This document shows positions 43,099 to 53,868 of a stretch of DNA of 64,000 nt, one piece after another. Both the position numbers and the translations under genes were made by a program. Source of the stretch: an uncultured Erythrobacter sp. Lineage in GTDB: Bacteria > Pseudomonadota > Alphaproteobacteria > Sphingomonadales > Sphingomonadaceae. The notes under the pieces are model-generated. The model was not told the DNA's origin and did no database searches. It saw nothing but the letters and a program-made list of their open reading frames with translations. The stretch is from the NCBI GenBank assembly GCA_947500645.1, contig CANMSD010000002.1, positions 434,001-498,000 on the forward strand, read 5' to 3'. How positions within the stretch are numbered: position 1 is the first letter of the stretch; every line of letters starts with the position of its first letter.

Positions 43099-44001
43099 AT
43101 GCGAAGCCTAACTCACCTCGAACGGCTAGAAGCCGAGAGCATTCATATCTTCCGCGAAGTCGTGGCCGAGGCTGAAAAGCCCGTCATGCTCTATTCGGTC
43201 GGTAAAGACAGCTCGGTCATGCTGCATCTGGCGCGCAAGGCGTTTTATCCTGCGCCGCCGCCCTTCCCGATGCTCCATGTTGCCAGCGGGTGGGATTTTC
43301 AGGCGCTGCTGGACCACCGCGACAAAACGGTAAAAGAGTATGATCTCGAGCTGATCGTGGCTGAAAATGAGGATGCCGAGGAACAGGGCATCAATCCATT
43401 CGACACCGGCAGCGCGCTCTACTCGCAGGCGCAGCTGACCGATCCACTCAAGGCCGCGCTTACCAAGTATGGCTTCGACGCGGCCTTCGGCGGCGGTCGG
43501 CGCGACGAGGAAAAGGCGCGTGCCAAGGAGCGCGTGTTCAGCTTCCGCACCGCCTCGCATCGCTGGGACCCGAAGAACCAACGGCCTGAGTTGTGGAACC
43601 TCTACAATGCCAAGAAGGCTGACGATGAGAGCATTCGCGTGTTCCCGATCTCGAACTGGACCGAGCTCGACATCTGGCAATATATCGCGCTCGAAAAGAT
43701 CGATATCGTGCCGCTCTATATGTCGCAAAAGCGCCCGACGGTGGAGCGCGACGGCATGCTCCTGGTCGTGGATGACGACCGCTTCCGTCTGGAGGATGGC
43801 GAGGAACCGGTTGAGCGCTCGGTTCGCTTCCGCACACTCGGCTGCTACCCGCTGACGGGCGCGACCGAGAGCAATGCGACCGATATGAACCTGATCATTC
43901 AGGAAATGTTGCTCGCAACCGGATCGGAACGGCAAGGCCGCGCGATCGACAAGGGGCAATCCGCTTCGATGGAAGACAAGAAGCAGGAGGGGTACTTCTG
44001 A
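43099..44001 (+). CDS. cysD: Sulfate adenylyltransferase subunit 2
   Basis: A 300-residue CysD of the ATP sulfurylase (PAPS-reductase-like fold). PP-loop [17 protein letters not shown] (about 35-51), then [20 protein letters not shown] and [21 protein letters not shown]. Makes APS from sulfate and ATP together with CysN. Stop overlaps the cysNC start (TGATG). First gene of cysD-cysNC-cysQ; cysH/cysI are not adjacent. Confidence 0.97.
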   Translation: MRSLTHLERLEAESIHIFREVVAEAEKPVMLYSVGKDSSVMLHLARKAFYPAPPPFPMLHVASGWDFQALLDHRDKTVKEYDLELIVAENEDAEEQGINPFDTGSALYSQAQLTDPLKAALTKYGFDAAFGGGRRDEEKARAKERVFSFRTASHRWDPKNQRPELWNLYNAKKADDESIRVFPISNWTELDIWQYIALEKIDIVPLYMSQKRPTVERDGMLLVVDDDRFRLEDGEEPVERSVRFRTLGCYPLTGATESNATDMNLIIQEMLLATGSERQGRAIDKGQSASMEDKKQEGYF

Positions 44002-45929
44002 TGGCCGATCAAGCCCCTGCACTCGATTCCAGCTTCCAGGTCGACACCTTGATCGCAGAGGATATCGACGCCTATCTCGACCAGCATCAGCACAAGAGCC
44101 TGCTGCGCTTCATCACTTGCGGCAGCGTGGATGACGGCAAATCGACCCTGATCGGGCGCTTGCTGTATGATTCCAAGATGATCTTCGAGGATCAGCTTTC
44201 CGCGCTCGAAAGCGATAGTGTGAAGCACGGCACGCAAGGCGAAGAAATCGATTTCGCGCTGTTGGTCGATGGCCTGGCCGCAGAACGCGAACAGGGCATC
44301 ACCATTGATGTCGCCTACCGCTTTTTCACCACCGAGAAGCGCAAGTTCATCGTCGCCGACACGCCGGGGCATGAGCAATACACCCGCAATATGGTCACCG
44401 GCGCTTCGACTGCGGACCTCGCGGTTATCCTGGTCGATGCGCGCAAGGGCGTGCTCGAACAGACGCGGAGGCATTCCTACATAACGCACCTGCTGGGCAT
44501 CAAGCATCTGGTGCTGGCGGTGAACAAGATGGACCTGGTCGATTACGATCAGACCCGCTTTGACGAGATCGTCGCCGACTACGCCAAGTTCGCCGAGCAG
44601 ATCGGTATCGACAGCTTCGCCGCGATCCCGATTTCGGGTTTCAAGGGCGACAATATCACCACCGCTCCATCGGCCAAGACGCCGTGGTACGATGGGCCAT
44701 CTCTGATCCATCACCTCGAGACGGTAGAGCTGGCGAACACGGCTGCGCAGGAACGCGCTTTCCGCATGCCGGTGCAATGGGTGAACCGCCCAAACCTCGA
44801 TTTCCGCGGCTTCACCGGCCTGATCGCCAGCGGTACGATCAAGCCGGGCGATCCGGTGCGCATTGTGCCAGCGGGAAAGACCAGCACGGTCAAGGAGATT
44901 GTCACCTTTGACGGCAATCTCGACGAAGCGGTTGCAGGCCAGTCGATCACTCTGACGCTCGCCGACGAGGTCGATTGCAGCCGGGGCGACGTGATTGCCG
45001 CTGCCGGCGATCCACCAGAAGCTTCCGACCAGTTCGAGAGCACTATCGTCTGGATGAACGAGACCGCGCTGAAGCCAGGGCGCGCTTATTGGCTCAAGAT
45101 CGGCAGTCAGATGGTGAGCGCAACCATCGCCGAGCCAAAATACGAGATCTGCATCAACCGGTTTGAGCATCTCGCGGCCAAAACGCTCGAGCTGAACAGC
45201 ATTGGCGTGGCAGAGCTGCGCACTGACAGGGCAATCACCTTCGAGTCCTATGACCAGAGCCGCGCTCTTGGCGGCTTCATCCTGATCGACAAGTTCACCA
45301 ATGCGACCGTTGGCGCTGGCATGCTGCATTTCAGCCTGCGCCGCGCGCAAAACGTCCATTGGCAACCGACCACGATCTCGCGCGATGACCATGCGGGCCT
45401 CAAGAACCAGCGCCCGCGCGTTCTGTGGTTCACCGGGCTTTCCGGCTCTGGCAAATCGACCATCGCCAATGAGGTGGAAAAGCGGCTCGCCCTGATGAAT
45501 CGCCACACCTTCCTGCTCGACGGCGACAATGTGCGTCACGGGCTGAACAAGGATCTGGGTTTCACCGAGGCCGACCGGATCGAGAACATCCGCAGGATCG
45601 GCGAGGTCGCCAAGCTGATGACGGATGCCGGCCTGATTGTGCTCACCGCCTTCATCTCGCCCTTCCGCGCCGAGCGGCGCATGGTGCGCGAGATGCTGCC
45701 CGACGGTGAGTTTATCGAGATTTTCGTCGACACGCCGCTGGAGGTCGCGGAACAGCGCGATGTGAAAGGCCTCTACAAAAAGGCGCGCGATGGGGAGCTC
45801 AAGAACTTCACCGGGATCGACAGCCCTTATGAAGAGCCTGAAAACGCAGAGATTCGCGTCAACACGGTGGAGATGACGGTCGAAGAGGCCGCTGATCACA
45901 TCATTCAGCAAATCATGCCCCTCAAATGA
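44001..45929 (+). CDS. cysN: Bifunctional sulfate adenylyltransferase subunit 1/adenylylsulfate kinase
   Basis: A 642-residue CysN-CysC fusion. N-terminal GTPase (to about 430): [42 protein letters not shown] and domain II/III. C-terminal kinase (from about 473): [36 protein letters not shown] and [17 protein letters not shown] hydrolysis drives APS formation and the kinase converts APS to PAPS. Fusions of this kind are common in proteobacteria with a separate CysD. Its stop overlaps cysQ by 4 bases (ATGA). Confidence 0.97.
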   Translation: MADQAPALDSSFQVDTLIAEDIDAYLDQHQHKSLLRFITCGSVDDGKSTLIGRLLYDSKMIFEDQLSALESDSVKHGTQGEEIDFALLVDGLAAEREQGITIDVAYRFFTTEKRKFIVADTPGHEQYTRNMVTGASTADLAVILVDARKGVLEQTRRHSYITHLLGIKHLVLAVNKMDLVDYDQTRFDEIVADYAKFAEQIGIDSFAAIPISGFKGDNITTAPSAKTPWYDGPSLIHHLETVELANTAAQERAFRMPVQWVNRPNLDFRGFTGLIASGTIKPGDPVRIVPAGKTSTVKEIVTFDGNLDEAVAGQSITLTLADEVDCSRGDVIAAAGDPPEASDQFESTIVWMNETALKPGRAYWLKIGSQMVSATIAEPKYEICINRFEHLAAKTLELNSIGVAELRTDRAITFESYDQSRALGGFILIDKFTNATVGAGMLHFSLRRAQNVHWQPTTISRDDHAGLKNQRPRVLWFTGLSGSGKSTIANEVEKRLALMNRHTFLLDGDNVRHGLNKDLGFTEADRIENIRRIGEVAKLMTDAGLIVLTAFISPFRAERRMVREMLPDGEFIEIFVDTPLEVAEQRDVKGLYKKARDGELKNFTGIDSPYEEPENAEIRVNTVEMTVEEAADHIIQQIMPLK

Positions 45930-46699
45930 CAAGCAAAGCAATGAGCGCTGATCCCACGACAATGAGCGACGCGGACCTTGCCGCGCATCTGGCAGAAGTG
46001 GCCGGGCGCATCCTGCTCGACGTTCGCTCGTCGGGCATGTTCACCGGCAAGGCGTTAGGCGCCGCTGGCGACGCCACCGCAAACCAGTTCCTGTGTCACG
46101 CGATCCGCGCCGCCCGGCCCGATGATGGCCTGCTCTCCGAAGAGGAAAAGGACGACGCCGCGCGCTGTTCCATGAGCCGGGTGTGGATCGTCGATCCGGT
46201 CGATGGCACGCGCGAATATGGCGAGGAGCGCAGCGACTGGGCGGTGCATGTTGGCCTCTCCATCGATGGCGTCGCAACCACAGGCGCCGTCGCGCTTCCC
46301 GGACTGGATGGCGGCATTGTGCTGCGTTCAGATCAGCCCGCCGCCCTGCCTGAACCTGCCGCGAAGCCGCGCCTGGTCGTCAGTCGAACGCGCCCTGCGA
46401 AGGAAGCGGTTGCGCTGGCCAAAGCTATCGACGGCGAGCTCGTCGGTATGGGTAGCGCGGGGGCGAAGGCCATGGCCGTTGTGCGCGGCGAAGCGGAAAT
46501 CTACCTGCATTCCGGCGGGCAATACGAGTGGGACAGCTGCGCACCGGTGGCGGTAGCGCTGGCACACGGCCTGCATTGCTCGCGCATCGACGGCTCACCG
46601 ATGCTCTATAACCGCGAAGATACTTATCTGCCGGATCTGCTGATTTGCCGCCCGGAATATGCCGAGCAAGCGCTGGAGCTAGTCGCCCGTCTCGGCTGA
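45926..46699 (+). CDS. cysQ: 3'(2'),5'-bisphosphate nucleotidase CysQ
   Basis: A 257-residue inositol-monophosphatase-fold enzyme removing PAP, a by-product of sulfate reduction. Motifs: [10 protein letters not shown] (metal Glu), [26 protein letters not shown] (metal Asp pair) and [17 protein letters not shown] near the end. Start overlaps the cysNC stop. Its last 21 bases overlap, convergently, the 3' end of the OmpA-like gene. Confidence 0.95.
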   Translation: MTSKAMSADPTTMSDADLAAHLAEVAGRILLDVRSSGMFTGKALGAAGDATANQFLCHAIRAARPDDGLLSEEEKDDAARCSMSRVWIVDPVDGTREYGEERSDWAVHVGLSIDGVATTGAVALPGLDGGIVLRSDQPAALPEPAAKPRLVVSRTRPAKEAVALAKAIDGELVGMGSAGAKAMAVVRGEAEIYLHSGGQYEWDSCAPVAVALAHGLHCSRIDGSPMLYNREDTYLPDLLICRPEYAEQALELVARLG

Positions 46700-47287
46700 C
46701 GCATCGCTCGCGGGTGTTGCGCCCGGCCTGATCGGTACGCTGATCTTGAGTTCTACCCGGCGATTGGCCGCACGGCCTGCTTCATTCGGCGCGCCATTGG
46801 GCAGCGCGTTCGGCTCTGCTGGGTTCTGTTCGCCAAAGACGATCACGTCGATCCGATCTTCATCAATACCGCGTTCGATCAGCCATGCTGCAACCGCCAA
46901 AGCGCGGGCTTCTGACGCGCGCATATTGGCATCGTCGCTGCCGCCCGCATCGCTGTGCCCGCCAATGATGATCGGCTGGCCGAGCTTGATCTGATCGGAC
47001 GCAAGCGCGCTTTCAAGCGCAGCGACTGCATCCGCGCTTAGCTCATCGCCACCTTCGGGAAAGCCGATGGTCACCTCGAGCGGCTGAAGCTGTGGCTGAG
47101 CGACTGCAGGCTGCTCGATATCGGGCCGCAAGATCGAAACTGGCGCTTCTTCGTTTCCGTCAGTCGCCCCTTCAGCACCGGCCTCCACGCCTGCACCATC
47201 ATCCGTAGGCGCCGCCTCTTCACGCCCACTACAAGCCGCCAGACTTGTCGCAAATACAAGTGCCGCCAGAACTGTCCTTGTTCTCAT
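46679..47287 (-). CDS. OmpA-family lipoprotein
   Basis: A 202-residue lipoprotein. ATG 47287 is preferred over GTG 47290; GAGGAC precedes it. Signal RTRTVLAALVFATSLAAC with lipobox LAAC, a low-complexity Gly/Glu/Ala linker, and a C-terminal OmpA domain: IIIGGHSDAGGSDDANMRASEARALAVAAWLIERGIDEDRI...NRRVELKI, the peptidoglycan-binding motif. Probably tethers the envelope. Convergent overlap of 21 bases with cysQ. Confidence 0.92.
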   Translation of the reverse strand: MRTRTVLAALVFATSLAACSGREEAAPTDDGAGVEAGAEGATDGNEEAPVSILRPDIEQPAVAQPQLQPLEVTIGFPEGGDELSADAVAALESALASDQIKLGQPIIIGGHSDAGGSDDANMRASEARALAVAAWLIERGIDEDRIDVIVFGEQNPAEPNALPNGAPNEAGRAANRRVELKISVPIRPGATPASDASAETGD

Positions 47288-47300
47288 CACGTCCTCATCC

Positions 47301-49220
47301 TCAAGCCGTCTGCGGCCCCAAATCGCCCTCTTGCCCTGAACCCGGCCTGTCTTTCGCTACGTCTTTCGTGCGCTCCCGCTCGGCGCGCTTGGCGGCGCGT
47401 TCTTCCGGGCTCTTCAGCGAAGGTGGAGCGAAAGAGATGATCGTGTCGCCGGCGCGCGGTTCTGGCCGGGCCGCGTGAGTGAAGAAGCGCAAAGTGCCAC
47501 TTTTACGCACCAGCAGCAGCATGTTTGCACTGTCGGGCAAGATTTCTTGCGCGTCTTCGAAATCAAACTCGTCGGAAAGTTTCGTTTTGCGGAACACCCA
47601 GCCTTGCTGCTGGCGCTCGGCAACATCGGTCACGCCAAAACCGCTTTCAAACAATGCCCGTCCGCGAATAGATTCGGGCAGAGAGTGTTTATCATCCTCG
47701 TCAGCGCTCTCGCCCAATTGATAGACCGAGTCTCGCCCAATCTCATGAGCGAACTCATTGCACACCAGCGCGTTGTAAGCCTCGTTGTCCGTCGCTGCGA
47801 CCAAGACCTGGAATGGTGCCAGATCGAGATTGTGCTCGGTCGCCTCGTTGAGGATCTCGCCGTGATAGAAAGGCAAGCCCTCTCGCCGGGCCGCGCCCAG
47901 CGTTTGCCAGCTTGAGTCGACGATCATCACGGGAGTCTTGAGCGCTTGCATCTCGCGTGCGAGCGCAATCGTCCACGGAGTGGCGCCGACCAACAGCAGG
48001 CCGGGACGCGACGAACCCTTGACCCCGAGCAGCTTGGCCGCGATGTCGGCGGTAAAGCCATGCGCAAGGATGGTCGCGACCACCACGGCAAAGCTCAGTC
48101 CGATCAGGACATTCCCATCTCCATAGCCAAGATCGGCCAGGCGCAGCGCAAACAGGCCTGAAATCGCCACCAGCACGATGCCGCGCGGGGCTATCCAGGC
48201 GACGAACAGCCGCTCGTTCCATGGCAATGAGGTGCCTAGCAGGCTGAGCAGAACGGTAAGCGGACGCACGACAAACAGCAGCGCCAGCAGGAAGGCGAGG
48301 AAACGCCAGTTGAGATATTGCAGGTCGCTCACCTGCAGGCTGGAAGCGAGAATGATGAAAATCCCAGAGACCAGCAGGATCGCGATATTTTCCTTGAACG
48401 GATGGATCGAACGGATGCTGGTCACACCCATATTGGCCAGCGCCACGCCCATCACCGTCACCGCGACCAGTCCCGCCTCATGCTCGATCTTGTTCGACAG
48501 AACGAATACGCCGATCACGGTGGTGAACAGCACCGGCACCTTCAGATATTCGGGAATCGCTCCACGTGGGAACAGAAAAGCGATCATCCGGGCCGCGCCA
48601 TAGCCGATCAGGCCAGCAAAGATTGCCGCTATGATCAGCGGCGGAACAACTTCGATCAACGAAGCGCCGGGATTGTCGGCCAGCTTGCGGAAGTATTCAT
48701 AGGCGATGACCGCGCACAGCGCCCCGGTGGGATCGTTGACGATCCCTTCCCATTTGAGCACCGATGCAGGCCGTGTCTGGATATTCGATTGTCGCAGCAG
48801 CGGTATCACCACCGTCGGCCCAGTCACGATCAGTATCCCGCCAAACAGGATCGCGACCGGCCACACCAATCCCGCGATGTAAAAGCCTGCCGCCGCGCCC
48901 AAGGCCCAACCGATCAGCACGCCCACAGTCGCAAGGCGGATCACCGCCTGCCCGGAATGTCGCAGCTCACGGTAATCGAGGCTGAGACCGCCTTCGAACA
49001 GGATCAGAGCGACGCCAATACCGATCGCCGGCTCAAGCAGATCGCCAAACGCCGCTTCGGGATCGAGGAGGCGGAAACCCAGCTCTCCTGCGACCGGTCC
49101 GGCGAGGAAGCCCGCCGCCAGCATCAGCACGATGGCAGGCCATCCCGTACGCCATGCGACCCATTGTGCACCGATACCGAGCACGCCGACCATGGCGATG
49201 ACGAGAGCTTGTGAGTCCAT
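47301..49220 (-). CDS. Cation:proton antiporter with TrkA-N domain
   Basis: A 639-residue CPA-type antiporter. The first 400 residues hold about 12 TM segments, with the family stretch GGILIVTGPTVVIPLLRQSNI and VNDPTGALCAVIAYE (transport Asp region). A TrkA-N/RCK nucleotide-binding region follows (GLLLVGATPWTIALAREMQALKTPVMIVDSSWQ), then an acidic/basic C-terminal tail ending DLGPQTA. Exchanges Na or K for H. Ribosome site GAGGCG. It lies 11 bases before the OmpA-like start. Confidence 0.92.
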   Translation of the reverse strand: MDSQALVIAMVGVLGIGAQWVAWRTGWPAIVLMLAAGFLAGPVAGELGFRLLDPEAAFGDLLEPAIGIGVALILFEGGLSLDYRELRHSGQAVIRLATVGVLIGWALGAAAGFYIAGLVWPVAILFGGILIVTGPTVVIPLLRQSNIQTRPASVLKWEGIVNDPTGALCAVIAYEYFRKLADNPGASLIEVVPPLIIAAIFAGLIGYGAARMIAFLFPRGAIPEYLKVPVLFTTVIGVFVLSNKIEHEAGLVAVTVMGVALANMGVTSIRSIHPFKENIAILLVSGIFIILASSLQVSDLQYLNWRFLAFLLALLFVVRPLTVLLSLLGTSLPWNERLFVAWIAPRGIVLVAISGLFALRLADLGYGDGNVLIGLSFAVVVATILAHGFTADIAAKLLGVKGSSRPGLLLVGATPWTIALAREMQALKTPVMIVDSSWQTLGAARREGLPFYHGEILNEATEHNLDLAPFQVLVAATDNEAYNALVCNEFAHEIGRDSVYQLGESADEDDKHSLPESIRGRALFESGFGVTDVAERQQQGWVFRKTKLSDEFDFEDAQEILPDSANMLLLVRKSGTLRFFTHAARPEPRAGDTIISFAPPSLKSPEERAAKRAERERTKDVAKDRPGSGQEGDLGPQTA

Positions 49221-49305
49221 TAGAGCGCCTCAGTGCGCGAAAAAACCATGTTCGTCGAGCGTTTGAGTGCAATTTCTGTTCCCGCCGCGGTGCCAGCAGG
49301 CAAAG

Positions 49306-49842
49306 CTATTCCCCTTCAAAATCAAGCAGGGTACGCACATTAACGCCCGCGTCGCGCAATTTCGCCGCGCCACCAAGGTCGGGTAGGTCAATCACGAACA
49401 GCGCATCTTCAATGCTGCCCCCGGCCATCCGCAGCAGTTCAGCCGCCGCGATCGCCGTGCCACCTGTGGCGATCAGATCGTCAACGATCACGACTTTTTC
49501 GCCCTCGCCGACCGCTGTCGGATCCATCTCCAGCCGGTCGCTGCCATATTCGAGCGCATAATCGATCCCGATCGTCTCGATCGGCAACTTGCCCGGCTTG
49601 CGGATCGGAACAAACCCGATGCCCAGTTCCACCGCGACGGCGGCCCCAAAGATAAAGCCGCGCGCTTCCATTCCGGCGATCTTCTGCGCACCCACCGCGT
49701 TCGCCATTTCGGCGAGGTGCCGCACACTCGCAGCCAATCCCTCCGGGTGGCCGATCAGCGTGGTGATATCGCGAAACTGAATGCCCGGCTTGGGGAAGTC
49801 CGGAACCGTGCGGATCAGGCTGCGCAATTCATCAGGTGTCAT
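49306..49842 (-). CDS. apt: Adenine phosphoribosyltransferase
   Basis: A 178-residue salvage enzyme converting adenine and PRPP to AMP. ATG 49842 (MTPDELRSLIRTVPDFPKPGIQFRDITTL) follows GGGAG; a longer frame lacks a ribosome site. PRPP loop VVIVDDLIATGGTAIAAAEL and the adenine-side EARGFIFGAAVAVELGIGFVPIRKPGKLP are typical. Confidence 0.96.
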   Translation of the reverse strand: MTPDELRSLIRTVPDFPKPGIQFRDITTLIGHPEGLAASVRHLAEMANAVGAQKIAGMEARGFIFGAAVAVELGIGFVPIRKPGKLPIETIGIDYALEYGSDRLEMDPTAVGEGEKVVIVDDLIATGGTAIAAAELLRMAGGSIEDALFVIDLPDLGGAAKLRDAGVNVRTLLDFEGE

Positions 49843-49889
49843 CCGAGTGCTCCCACGGCATTGTTCGTCCCGCAAAGGCCCAAACGGAA

Positions 49890-49924
49890 AGCGCCCCGCC
49901 ATCGCATGTGGATGGAGGGGCGCT
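49890..49924 (-). terminator. Terminator downstream of petC
   Basis: AGCGCCCC (49890-49897) pairs with GGGGCGCT (49917-49924). On the minus strand the stem is followed by TTTCCGTTTG. It lies 33 bases after the petC stop and ends the bc1 operon. Confidence 0.55.
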
Positions 49925-49956
49925 GATCCGATTTGTTAGGCGGAAAATTGATCCGC

Positions 49957-50814
49957 TTAATTCTTCTTGGGCTTCAAGCCGGCCCATATCTGTTTGTACG
50001 ACAGGAATGCCAGCATCGTGGCAATCAGCAGGAAGCCGAGCACCGGCCAGCCGGTCTCTTTGCGCTTCACCAGGCTTGGCTCAGCCGTCCAGGTGAGGAA
50101 CGCCGCAACGTCAGCCGACATCTGGTCGATCGTTGCCTCTGTGCCATCGGCATAATCAACCTGGCCGTCGATCGAGATCGGCGGCGCCATCGCGATATTC
50201 ACATTGGCAAAATAGGGGTTGAAATAGAGGCCAGTCGGGATCTCAAAACCCTTCTCAGTGGCCGCAGCCAGCTTTTCAGGGTCTGGCTCGCCATAGCCAG
50301 AGATCAGCGAATAGACGTAATTCGTACCGTCCTTGCGCGCCTTGGTCATCAGCGACAGATCAGGCGGCAGTGCATTGTTGTTCGCAGCAGCAGCCTGAAC
50401 GTCGTTCTCATACGGGCTTGGGAACTGGTCGGTCGGCCTGCCCGGCACGCGGGTCGCCTCACCGGTCACCGGATCAATGCCCGGCACCATCCAGTTTGCG
50501 GCCTCCGCCTGAACTTCAGCTTCGGAATAGCCAAGCTCTGACAGGTTACGAAAGGCGACGAATTTCAGGCTATGACAGGCGGCGCACACTTCCTTGTACA
50601 CCTGATAGCCGCGCTGAAGCTGTGCGTAATCCCACTTGCCGAACGGACCTTCGAAAGAGAACCCGCCCTCTGGCGCAACAGGTTTCTCCTTGAAGGCATA
50701 ATATGCAGGCTTTTCAGGCGGTGCATAATTGATTGCACCGGGCAACAGCGACCAGAAAAACAGGACGCCGACGATGCCCAAACCTGCAATGATCGCTCCG
50801 AGACGAATGCTCAT
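49957..50814 (-). CDS. petC: Ubiquinol-cytochrome c reductase, cytochrome c1
   Basis: A 285-residue cytochrome c1. N-terminal membrane segment (IRLGAIIAGLGIVGVLFFWSLLPGA), heme attachment VCAACHSLKF (Cys-x2-Cys-His), the sixth-ligand Met in ANVNIAMAPPIS, and a C-terminal membrane anchor (LGFLLIATMLAFLSYKQIWAGLKPKKN). Third gene of petABC, 57 bases after petB. Confidence 0.96.
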   Translation of the reverse strand: MSIRLGAIIAGLGIVGVLFFWSLLPGAINYAPPEKPAYYAFKEKPVAPEGGFSFEGPFGKWDYAQLQRGYQVYKEVCAACHSLKFVAFRNLSELGYSEAEVQAEAANWMVPGIDPVTGEATRVPGRPTDQFPSPYENDVQAAAANNNALPPDLSLMTKARKDGTNYVYSLISGYGEPDPEKLAAATEKGFEIPTGLYFNPYFANVNIAMAPPISIDGQVDYADGTEATIDQMSADVAAFLTWTAEPSLVKRKETGWPVLGFLLIATMLAFLSYKQIWAGLKPKKN

Positions 50815-50871
50815 ACGCTTAGACTTTCAACTGTGACTTCGGTCAAAATGAGTTTCAATGCCATTGGCTGA

Positions 50872-52251
50872 CTATTCGGCTGGCTGCAAGGAGCCGTCGT
50901 CCGGACTCTTGCCAGGCAAGCCTTTCACCGCCGCCCGCGGGTCATCCCCGCCGCCATCGGTACCGCCAGGCACGTCCTTGTCGCCAAGCACCGCTTCGGT
51001 AATCGAGTAGGGCAGCGGCTTGGGTACTTCGATCTGGCTGACGATCGGCAGGATCACCAGGAAGTGAAGGAAGTAGTAAGCCGTCGCGATCTGGCTCAAC
51101 AGAACATAGGGCTGTTCTGCCGGGGCACCGCCGCAAATGAACAGCACGATCATGCAGGGTATAAACCCGAACCAGAAGAACTTCTTGAACATCGGACGAT
51201 AATGGCCCGAACGCACCGGGCTCTTGTCGAGCCATGGCAGGATGAACCAGACAAGGATCGAGCCGAACATAGCGATCACGCCCAGCAGCTTCGCCTGGAC
51301 CAGCACGATACTGGTGAACGGGATCGTGAGATCGTCGGTAAAGGCGCGCAGGATCGCGTAGAACGGCAGGAAGTACCACTCTGGAACGATCAGAGCCGGT
51401 GTCGAAAGCGGATTCGCTTCGATGTAGTTGTCCGGGTGACCCAGCATGTTCGGCAGGAAGAACACCATGAAGGTGAAGGCGATCAGGAAAACGCCGAGGC
51501 CAAAGCCATCCTTAGCGGTGTAATACGGGTGGAACGGCACAGTGTCGCTTTCCTGCTTCACTTCAATACCGGTTGGGTTTGAAGAGCCGGGAATGTGCAG
51601 CGCCCAAATGTGCAGGATCACGACACCCGCAATCACGAATGGCAGCAGGAAGTGCAGCGAGAAGAAGCGGTTAAGCGCGGCATTGTCAGGCGCAAATCCG
51701 CCCACTAGCCATATTTGCAGCGACTCGCCAACCAGCGGGATTGCCCCGAACAGGCCAGTGATCACTTTCGCGCCCCAGAAGCTCATCTGACCCCATGGCA
51801 GGACGTAGCCCATAAATGCCGTCGCCATCATCAGCAGGAAGATAACCACGCCAAGCAGCCAGATCATTTCGCGCGGCGCCTTGTAAGACGAATAATAGAG
51901 GCCACGGAAAATGTGCAGGTAGATGACGATGAAGAAGAAGCTGGCGCCGTTTGCGTGGGCGTAGCGCATCAACCAGCCCGAATTGACGTTGCGCATGATG
52001 TGCTCGGTCGTCGCAAAGGCCACTTCAGTATTGGCGGCATAATGCATCGCCAAGATCACGCCGGTGACAATCTGCAGGACCAGGCAGAAGCCGGCCAAAA
52101 CGCCGAAATTCCACATGTAGTTCAAGTTGCGTGGAACAGGATATCCAGCACCAATCGCATTGTAGACCAGCCGCGGCAAAGGCAGCTTTTCATCAATCCA
52201 CTTGGTGAAACCGGTTTGTGGTTCGTATGTTTTTGCCCAGGCGAAGCTCAT
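50872..52251 (-). CDS. petB: Ubiquinol-cytochrome c reductase, cytochrome b
   Basis: A 459-residue eight-helix cytochrome b. Q-site and heme-binding landmarks: [55 protein letters not shown] (His ligands), [20 protein letters not shown] and [14 protein letters not shown] (Qo PEWY). A C-terminal extension rich in Gly/Asp/Pro follows. Middle gene of petABC, 45 bases after petA. Confidence 0.97.
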   Translation of the reverse strand: MSFAWAKTYEPQTGFTKWIDEKLPLPRLVYNAIGAGYPVPRNLNYMWNFGVLAGFCLVLQIVTGVILAMHYAANTEVAFATTEHIMRNVNSGWLMRYAHANGASFFFIVIYLHIFRGLYYSSYKAPREMIWLLGVVIFLLMMATAFMGYVLPWGQMSFWGAKVITGLFGAIPLVGESLQIWLVGGFAPDNAALNRFFSLHFLLPFVIAGVVILHIWALHIPGSSNPTGIEVKQESDTVPFHPYYTAKDGFGLGVFLIAFTFMVFFLPNMLGHPDNYIEANPLSTPALIVPEWYFLPFYAILRAFTDDLTIPFTSIVLVQAKLLGVIAMFGSILVWFILPWLDKSPVRSGHYRPMFKKFFWFGFIPCMIVLFICGGAPAEQPYVLLSQIATAYYFLHFLVILPIVSQIEVPKPLPYSITEAVLGDKDVPGGTDGGGDDPRAAVKGLPGKSPDDGSLQPAE

Positions 52252-52296
52252 GGCGTTCTCTCGTGAGTGTTCAACAGATTATTCAAATACGGGCCG

Positions 52297-52872
52297 TCAT
52301 CCGACGCGGATGACGGTTTCCGACGTAAATGCGAATTCAGGGACTTCGAGATTGGTTGGCGCAGGCCCTTTGCGGATCCGGCCAGCCGTATCGTAGTGCG
52401 AACCGTGGCAAGGGCAGAAATAGCCGTCAAACTCGCCCTTGTTCTCGCCTTCGGCAGCGCCCAGCGGCACGCAGCCGAGGTGGGTGCAAACGCCCATTGT
52501 GACGAGGATATCTTCATTGCCTTCGGCCGTGCGCTCAGCCAGCGTCTGAGGATCGCGGAGATCGGAGAGGTCAACCTGATTGGCTTCGGCAATTTCTTCC
52601 GGCGTCAGGCGCTTGACGAACAAGGGCTGCTTGCGGAAAACGGCCTTGATGCTTTGACCCGGCTCGATGGCCGACACGTCGACATCGGTAGTGCTTTCAG
52701 CGAGCACATCTGCGGACGGGGCCATCTGACCAATCATCGGCAACACTGCCGCAGTGGCGCCAATGCCAGCAAAACTTACGGCCGCAATATGGATGAAGTC
52801 GCGGCGACGCGCGCCTTCTTCGTGTGTATCTGCGCCGCCTGTTGCGGTTGCAGTGTCACTTGCATCAGCCAT
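52297..52872 (-). CDS. petA: Ubiquinol-cytochrome c reductase, Rieske iron-sulfur subunit
   Basis: A 191-residue Rieske protein. N-terminal twin-arginine-like RRRDFIHIAAVSFAGIGATAAVLPMIGQM anchor; [2Fe-2S] box 1 CTHLGCVPLG and box 2 CPCHGSHYD supply the two Cys and two His ligands. First gene of the bc1 operon. Confidence 0.97.
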   Translation of the reverse strand: MADASDTATATGGADTHEEGARRRDFIHIAAVSFAGIGATAAVLPMIGQMAPSADVLAESTTDVDVSAIEPGQSIKAVFRKQPLFVKRLTPEEIAEANQVDLSDLRDPQTLAERTAEGNEDILVTMGVCTHLGCVPLGAAEGENKGEFDGYFCPCHGSHYDTAGRIRKGPAPTNLEVPEFAFTSETVIRVG

Positions 52873-53106
52873 TATCTCAAACCCTGCTATTACCTACCGC
52901 GTCGGCTTCGCCAGTGCGGCATTTGCGTTGATTGTTTCTTCGATCAGTCCACCGGGGCAACACGCAACCTGCGCATAGCTCAAAACTGCATATACCCCAT
53001 GGACGCAATTCAGCTTGTGCGCGCTACTAGCCATAAAGGTCGGCAATTCCAACAGTGTTTTCGGCACTGAATGTTCGCTTTCATGCAAGCGCATGCCCAA
53101 TCAAAC
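52873..53106. other. Region upstream of petABC and downstream of pgeF
   Basis: 234 bases between petA and pgeF, both on the minus strand. It should hold the petABC promoter. No conserved site was recognised. Confidence 0.4.
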
Positions 53107-53868
53107 CTACGGCAACGCGATCATGCTGATTTGTCGCCCATAATTCGCCTCACCACGCTGCGTTGCGCGGCGATAGGAATAATAACGCTCAGGATTGGAA
53201 AAGGTGTCCAGATCGAGCAGTTGCGCTCGTGCGATGCCAGATTTCGCCAGTCGAGCTGCGACATAGCCCGGCAAATCGAACTGCCAGTGCCCCTCTCGCC
53301 CAGCGCCAAAGTGACGCTCGTCTTCCTCCGTGAAGTTTGCACGGAAAGGCGCATCGACCTCATAGCTGGCTTGCGCAATGGTAGGCCCGATGGCGGCAGT
53401 AATGTATGTGCGAGAGGCTCCTAGCGCCTCCATCGCGGCAATGGTGTTTTCAAGCACACCGCCATGTGCTCCCCGCCATCCGGCGTGTGCCGCGCCGACG
53501 ACTCGCGCTTCCCGATCAGCGAAGAGCACTGGCGCGCAGTCGGCGGTGACGATGCCGAGCGCCATGCCTGGTGTTGAGGTCACGACTGCGTCGGCAACTG
53601 GACGACCTTCGGGATCATCGTCCCATGGCTTGGTGACGGTCACGACATCCGGCGAATGCACTTGATGTGGCGCGGCCAGTTTCCCGCCTGCAACGACTGT
53701 CTGTGCGGCCTCGGACCGCGCTGCACGGATCACCGAGACGTCACCATCCCCGCCATAGCCGAACTGGTCGGCATTGCTGTTCTTTCCGGCACCATGCCCG
53801 AAGAAGCCATGCGGCACGCCTTCCAGCGCCTCCGCATGCGCAATGTCGAAGTGCAAGGCGTCAGCCAT
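53107..53868 (-). CDS. pgeF: Peptidoglycan editing factor/purine nucleoside phosphorylase (laccase-domain, YfiH)
   Basis: A 253-residue YfiH/DUF152 protein. Metal ligands are visible: His in HQVHSPDVVTV, Cys in TADCAPVLFAD and His in GAAHAGWRGAHGGVLE. Members phosphorolyse purine nucleosides and, in E. coli, prevent mis-incorporation into peptidoglycan. It overlaps the pepN 3' end by 8 bases on the same strand. Confidence 0.93.
   Translation of the reverse strand: MADALHFDIAHAEALEGVPHGFFGHGAGKNSNADQFGYGGDGDVSVIRAARSEAAQTVVAGGKLAAPHQVHSPDVVTVTKPWDDDPEGRPVADAVVTSTPGMALGIVTADCAPVLFADREARVVGAAHAGWRGAHGGVLENTIAAMEALGASRTYITAAIGPTIAQASYEVDAPFRANFTEEDERHFGAGREGHWQFDLPGYVAARLAKSGIARAQLLDLDTFSNPERYYSYRRATQRGEANYGRQISMIALP

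Noticed and set aside
43899..45962. A 687-codon open frame antisense to cysNC
   Set aside because: It exactly mirrors the cysNC gene; codon bias in GC-rich DNA leaves the opposite frame open. The peptide has no recognisable domain and no ribosome site.
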